Part shown: piece by piece, positions 6,471-8,154 of the stretch
How positions within the stretch are numbered: position 1 is the stretch's first letter
Layout: every line of letters starts with the position of its first letter
Assembly: GCA_023432235.1 (NCBI GenBank)
Contig: JAEYUX010000177.1
Coordinates: 1 to 8,154, forward strand
Direction of reading: 5' to 3'
Length of the DNA: 8,154 nucleotides
Source: Actinomycetes bacterium
GTDB taxonomy: Bacteria > Actinomycetota > Actinomycetes > Actinomycetales > Demequinaceae
Program-made: the position numbers and the translations under genes
The notes under the pieces: model-generated
Seen by the model: the letters and a program-made list of their open reading frames with translations, nothing else
Database searches by the model: none
Told to the model about the DNA's origin: nothing

Positions 6471-6477
6471 AAGGGAG
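6471..6477 (+). promoter_or_regulatory. Ribosome binding site of nfeD
   Basis: AAGGGAG, a strong Shine-Dalgarno-like purine run, lies 5 nt before ATG 6483 and overlaps the alternative GTG at 6477. It therefore decides in favour of the ATG. Confidence 0.65.
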
Positions 6478-6482
6478 TGGAC

Positions 6483-6923
6483 ATGCAATCGATGTGGTGG
6501 TTCATCGCAGCGGCAGCGCTCGGAATCGCAGAGGTCTTCACGCTTGATCTCACGTTGCTCATGCTGGCGGGCGGTGCGCTTGCCGGTGGCGGCGTCGTGC
6601 TCGCGGGTGGCAACGTGGTGCTCGCTGGGATCGTCGCAATCCTGGTGTCTGCGGCGCTCATGATGACGTTGCGACCGTACTTGTTGCGCTCGATGCGCGC
6701 ACGGGGCGCGACGTTGCCGGAAACAAATGTTGCCGCTCTACGTGGGGCCAAGGGCCGCACGCTGGAGACGGTGTCCGAGACTGGTGGCCGCATCAAGCTT
6801 CGCGGCGAAGTGTGGACGGCTCGGGTGCAAGAGGATGCTGACAGCATCCCCGAAGGGGTCGACGTTGTCGTCCTCAAGATCGATGGGGCGACGGCAGTCG
6901 TGGCTCCGGAAGAGGAGAACTGA
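6483..6923 (+). CDS. NfeD-like membrane protein
   Basis: A 146-residue protein with a hydrophobic N-terminal half (about residues 4-66, probably three membrane segments with glycine/alanine-rich turns) and a soluble C-terminal OB-fold domain (about 85-142). The OB-fold carries the family hallmark GGRIKLRGEVWTARV (101-115), followed by DSIPEGVDVVVLKIDGATAVV. This is the short NfeD form without the ClpP-like protease domain. NfeD proteins act with SPFH/stomatin-type proteins in the membrane, and an SPFH gene follows 17 nt downstream. M. tuberculosis has the same pair (Rv1487-Rv1488). The start is taken as ATG 6483 because of the well-placed AAGGGAG. GTG 6477 would add two residues, and ATG 6492 would leave the Shine-Dalgarno too far away. 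Confidence 0.87.
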   Translation: MQSMWWFIAAAALGIAEVFTLDLTLLMLAGGALAGGGVVLAGGNVVLAGIVAILVSAALMMTLRPYLLRSMRARGATLPETNVAALRGAKGRTLETVSETGGRIKLRGEVWTARVQEDADSIPEGVDVVVLKIDGATAVVAPEEEN

Positions 6924-6930
6924 ACGTCAT

Positions 6931-6936
6931 GGGAGA
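6931..6936 (+). promoter_or_regulatory. Ribosome binding site of the SPFH gene
   Basis: GGGAGA places GGAG (6932-6935) 5 nt before ATG 6941. The alternative ATG at 6929 depends on GAGGAG (6912-6917), inside the end of nfeD and 11 nt away. Confidence 0.5.
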
Positions 6937-6940
6937 AGAA

Positions 6941-8026
6941 ATGGACGCAGGAGGCGTCTTGCTCATCCTTGCCATCATTGTGTTGGGCATCTTTGTCATC
7001 TCCATCATCGCGCGGTCGATCGTGGTGGTACGTCAAACGCAGGCGTACCTCGTGGAGCGTCTTGGACGCTACGACCGGACCATGGAGCCCGGCCTGCACC
7101 TGCTGTGGCCGTTTATCGAGCGCGTGCGCGCCAAGGTCGATATGCGCGAGCAGGTGTACTCAACGCCGCCGCAGTCGGTCATTACGTCCGACAACCTTGT
7201 GGTGGACATCGACTCCGTCATCTACTTCCAGGTCACGGAGGCTCGCGCGGCTGTTTACGAGATCGCGAACTACTGGGTGGGTGTTGAGCAGCTGACTGCC
7301 ACGACGCTTCGTAACATCGTCGGCACCATGGACCTCGAGCAGGCGCTCACGAGCCGCGACCAGATCAACGGTCACCTCCGCGGCGTTCTTGACGAGGCGA
7401 CCGGCAAATGGGGCATCCGCGTCAACCGCGTTGAGATCAAGGCGATTGAGCCGCCGATGTCGATCAAGGACTCGATGGAAAAGCAGATGCGTGCCGAGCG
7501 TGACCGCCGTGCCGCGATCCTCACGGCCGAGGGTGTCAAGCAGTCGGCGATTCTCACGGCCGAAGGTGACAAGCAGTCGAACATCCTCAAGGCCGAAGGT
7601 GAAGCACAGTCCGCGATCCTCAAGGCGGAAGGTGAAGCGCGCGCGATTCTCCAGGTCTTCGACGCCATCCACGAGGGTGACGCCGACTCGAAGCTGCTCG
7701 CGTACCAGTACCTGCAGATGTTGCCGCAGATCGCACAGAACGAGTCCAACAAGGTGTGGTTTGTTCCCACCGAGTTCACGGGCGCGCTCAAAGCGGTCGC
7801 TGCTGGCTTTGGTGAGATCGACGAGCCGGAGCCGCTTGCCCGCGCAACTGACAAGGGTGCCCGTCGTCGTTCACGGTTGACGAGCGCGCTTGCCGACCCG
7901 AAGGCCGCACTCGAAGAGGCGCGCCGTCAGGCCGAGGGTGTTGCCGCCGAGGCCGAGGACGCAGGTACCGGTTCGGGCAAGCCTTTTGACCCCGACGCCG
8001 CAAAGGGTCAGCAGCCCGGCGCATAA
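6941..8026 (+). CDS. SPFH/band-7 domain protein (paraslipin/QmcA-like)
   Basis: A 361-residue stomatin/prohibitin-family protein. It has one N-terminal hydrophobic segment (about residues 5-30), then an SPFH domain: QAYLVERLGRYDRTMEPGLH (34-53), PFIERVRAKVDMRE, VITSDNLVVDIDSVIYFQV, and TTLRNIVGTMDLEQALTSRD (121-140). IEPPMSIKDSMEKQMRAERDRRA leads into four near-identical 11-residue repeats (192-235) of the AILxAEGxxQS type, expected to form a long helix. YQYLQMLPQIA and KVWFVPTEF are conserved in the family. The last 65 residues are rich in Ala, Glu and Gly and probably disordered. Such proteins form membrane-bound oligomers that organise microdomains and work with NfeD. Similarity to M. tuberculosis Rv1488 is clear. 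ATG 6941 is favoured by its Shine-Dalgarno spacing and by alignment with that N-terminus; ATG 6929 would add four residues. Confidence 0.92.
   Translation: MDAGGVLLILAIIVLGIFVISIIARSIVVVRQTQAYLVERLGRYDRTMEPGLHLLWPFIERVRAKVDMREQVYSTPPQSVITSDNLVVDIDSVIYFQVTEARAAVYEIANYWVGVEQLTATTLRNIVGTMDLEQALTSRDQINGHLRGVLDEATGKWGIRVNRVEIKAIEPPMSIKDSMEKQMRAERDRRAAILTAEGVKQSAILTAEGDKQSNILKAEGEAQSAILKAEGEARAILQVFDAIHEGDADSKLLAYQYLQMLPQIAQNESNKVWFVPTEFTGALKAVAAGFGEIDEPEPLARATDKGARRRSRLTSALADPKAALEEARRQAEGVAAEAEDAGTGSGKPFDPDAAKGQQPGA
7514..7645 (+). repeat. Four tandem 33-nt repeats inside the SPFH gene
   Basis: Four consecutive units of 11 codons begin at 7514, 7547, 7580 and 7613. The encoded units read AILTAEGVKQS, AILTAEGDKQS, NILKAEGEAQS and AILKAEGEARA. 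The DNA is also similar between units (gcgatcctcacggccgag in unit 1 against gcgattctcacggccgaa in unit 2). The 11-residue period is that of a slightly right-handed coiled coil and is usual in this family. Confidence 0.85.
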
Positions 8027-8037
8027 ACAACGCACGT

Positions 8038-8080
8038 ACAGCGCCTCGGAGAGTTCGCTCTCCGGGGCGCTGTCGTTATT
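8038..8080 (+). terminator. Intrinsic terminator after the SPFH gene
   Basis: Arms ACAGCGCCTCGGAGAG (8038-8053) and CTCTCCGGGGCGCTGT (8058-8073) form a 16-bp stem with one G-U pair and a TTCG tetraloop. It starts 12 nt after the SPFH stop. CGTTATT (8074-8080) gives a short, imperfect T-rich tail. This very stable hairpin should end the nfeD-SPFH transcript before the next gene, whose start is 16 nt beyond the tail. Confidence 0.85.
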
Positions 8081-8083
8081 GGG

Positions 8084-8089
8084 CACAAT
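8084..8089 (+). promoter_or_regulatory. Putative -10 of the last gene, leaderless
   Basis: CACAAT (one mismatch to TANNNT, with a good AAT end) finishes 6 nt before ATG 8096, directly after the terminator and with no Shine-Dalgarno between. TGGGC (8080-8084) and GCCCA (8092-8096) form a short inverted repeat around it, which could be an operator or chance. Confidence 0.45.
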
Positions 8090-8095
8090 TGGCCC

Positions 8096-8154
8096 ATGGC
8101 GGTTCTCCTGGTGAATGACGCGTCCGACGCTCGGCTCGCCGACTACCGTGGCCT
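8096..8154 (+). CDS. Probable TrmH/SpoU-family RNA methyltransferase, 5' end only
   Basis: Only 19 complete codons are inside the window, reading MAVLLVNDASDARLADYRG. The segment D-A-S-D-A-R-L-A-D-Y-R resembles the DPADPRLADYR stretch common at the N-terminus of actinobacterial SpoU/TrmH-family 2'-O-methyltransferases, which modify a ribose in tRNA or rRNA. The catalytic SPOUT knot lies beyond the window, so this call rests on a short N-terminal resemblance and is tentative. The gene has its own likely promoter after the terminator. The ATG is chosen because it is the only good start near the -10-like hexamer. Confidence 0.6.
   Translation, partial: MAVLLVNDASDARLADYRG

Noticed and set aside
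1..8154. Mobile element, phage, CRISPR, toxin-antitoxin or defence system
   Set aside because: No transposase, integrase, direct-repeat array, attachment site or defence domain was seen. All the genes have recognisable family matches and a similar GC-rich codon pattern.

Overview
This is a GC-rich, densely packed bacterial window that reads as an ordinary actinobacterial chromosome segment, most likely from Micrococcales or a related order. This rests on high G+C in third codon positions, a FabG-InhA-like FabI pair, divergent glgC and glgA of the actinobacterial type, an NfeD-SPFH pair like Rv1487-Rv1488 of Mycobacterium tuberculosis, and start sites that look leaderless. Genus cannot be fixed from the sequence alone.

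Layout. Positions 1-1509 (+): the 3' end of fabG, then fabI (enoyl-ACP reductase), then a SixA-like histidine phosphatase 2 nt downstream. Positions 1512-2471 (+): a GH88/GH105-like glycoside hydrolase, 2 nt after the phosphatase. Positions 2468-4359 (-): glgC (ADP-glucose pyrophosphorylase) followed by serB (phosphoserine phosphatase), joined by an ATGA stop/start overlap. serB meets the hydrolase tail to tail and the two stop codons share one TTAA. Positions 4360-4431: a 72-nt divergent promoter region. Positions 4432-6435 (+): glgA/glgM-type glycosyltransferase, then a stand-alone ABC ATPase. Positions 6483-8026 (+): an NfeD-like membrane protein and an SPFH/band-7 protein, a usual partner pair. 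Positions 8038-8080: a strong hairpin terminator. Positions 8096-8154 (+): the first 19 codons of what looks like a SpoU/TrmH-family RNA methyltransferase, cut by the window edge.

How the genes work together. FabG and FabI carry out the two reductive steps of type II fatty acid elongation. GlgC makes ADP-glucose and the divergent GlgA-type enzyme uses it for alpha-glucan (glycogen or maltose-1-phosphate) synthesis, so the divergent promoter region controls both halves of the pathway. NfeD and the SPFH protein form a membrane-microdomain module. SerB, SixA, the hydrolase and the ABC ATPase have no obvious pathway link to their neighbours. The fabG-fabI ... nfeD-SPFH order recalls M. tuberculosis Rv1483-Rv1488 with a different cargo between the two pairs.

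No previously undescribed system is evident. The most notable points are the repeated 6-nt spacing between a -10-like hexamer and ATG at three separate promoters, the hydrolase placed among housekeeping genes, and the compact stop/start overlaps. No tRNA, rRNA, CRISPR array, insertion sequence or phage gene was recognised, and no gene-free stretch exceeds about 75 nt.
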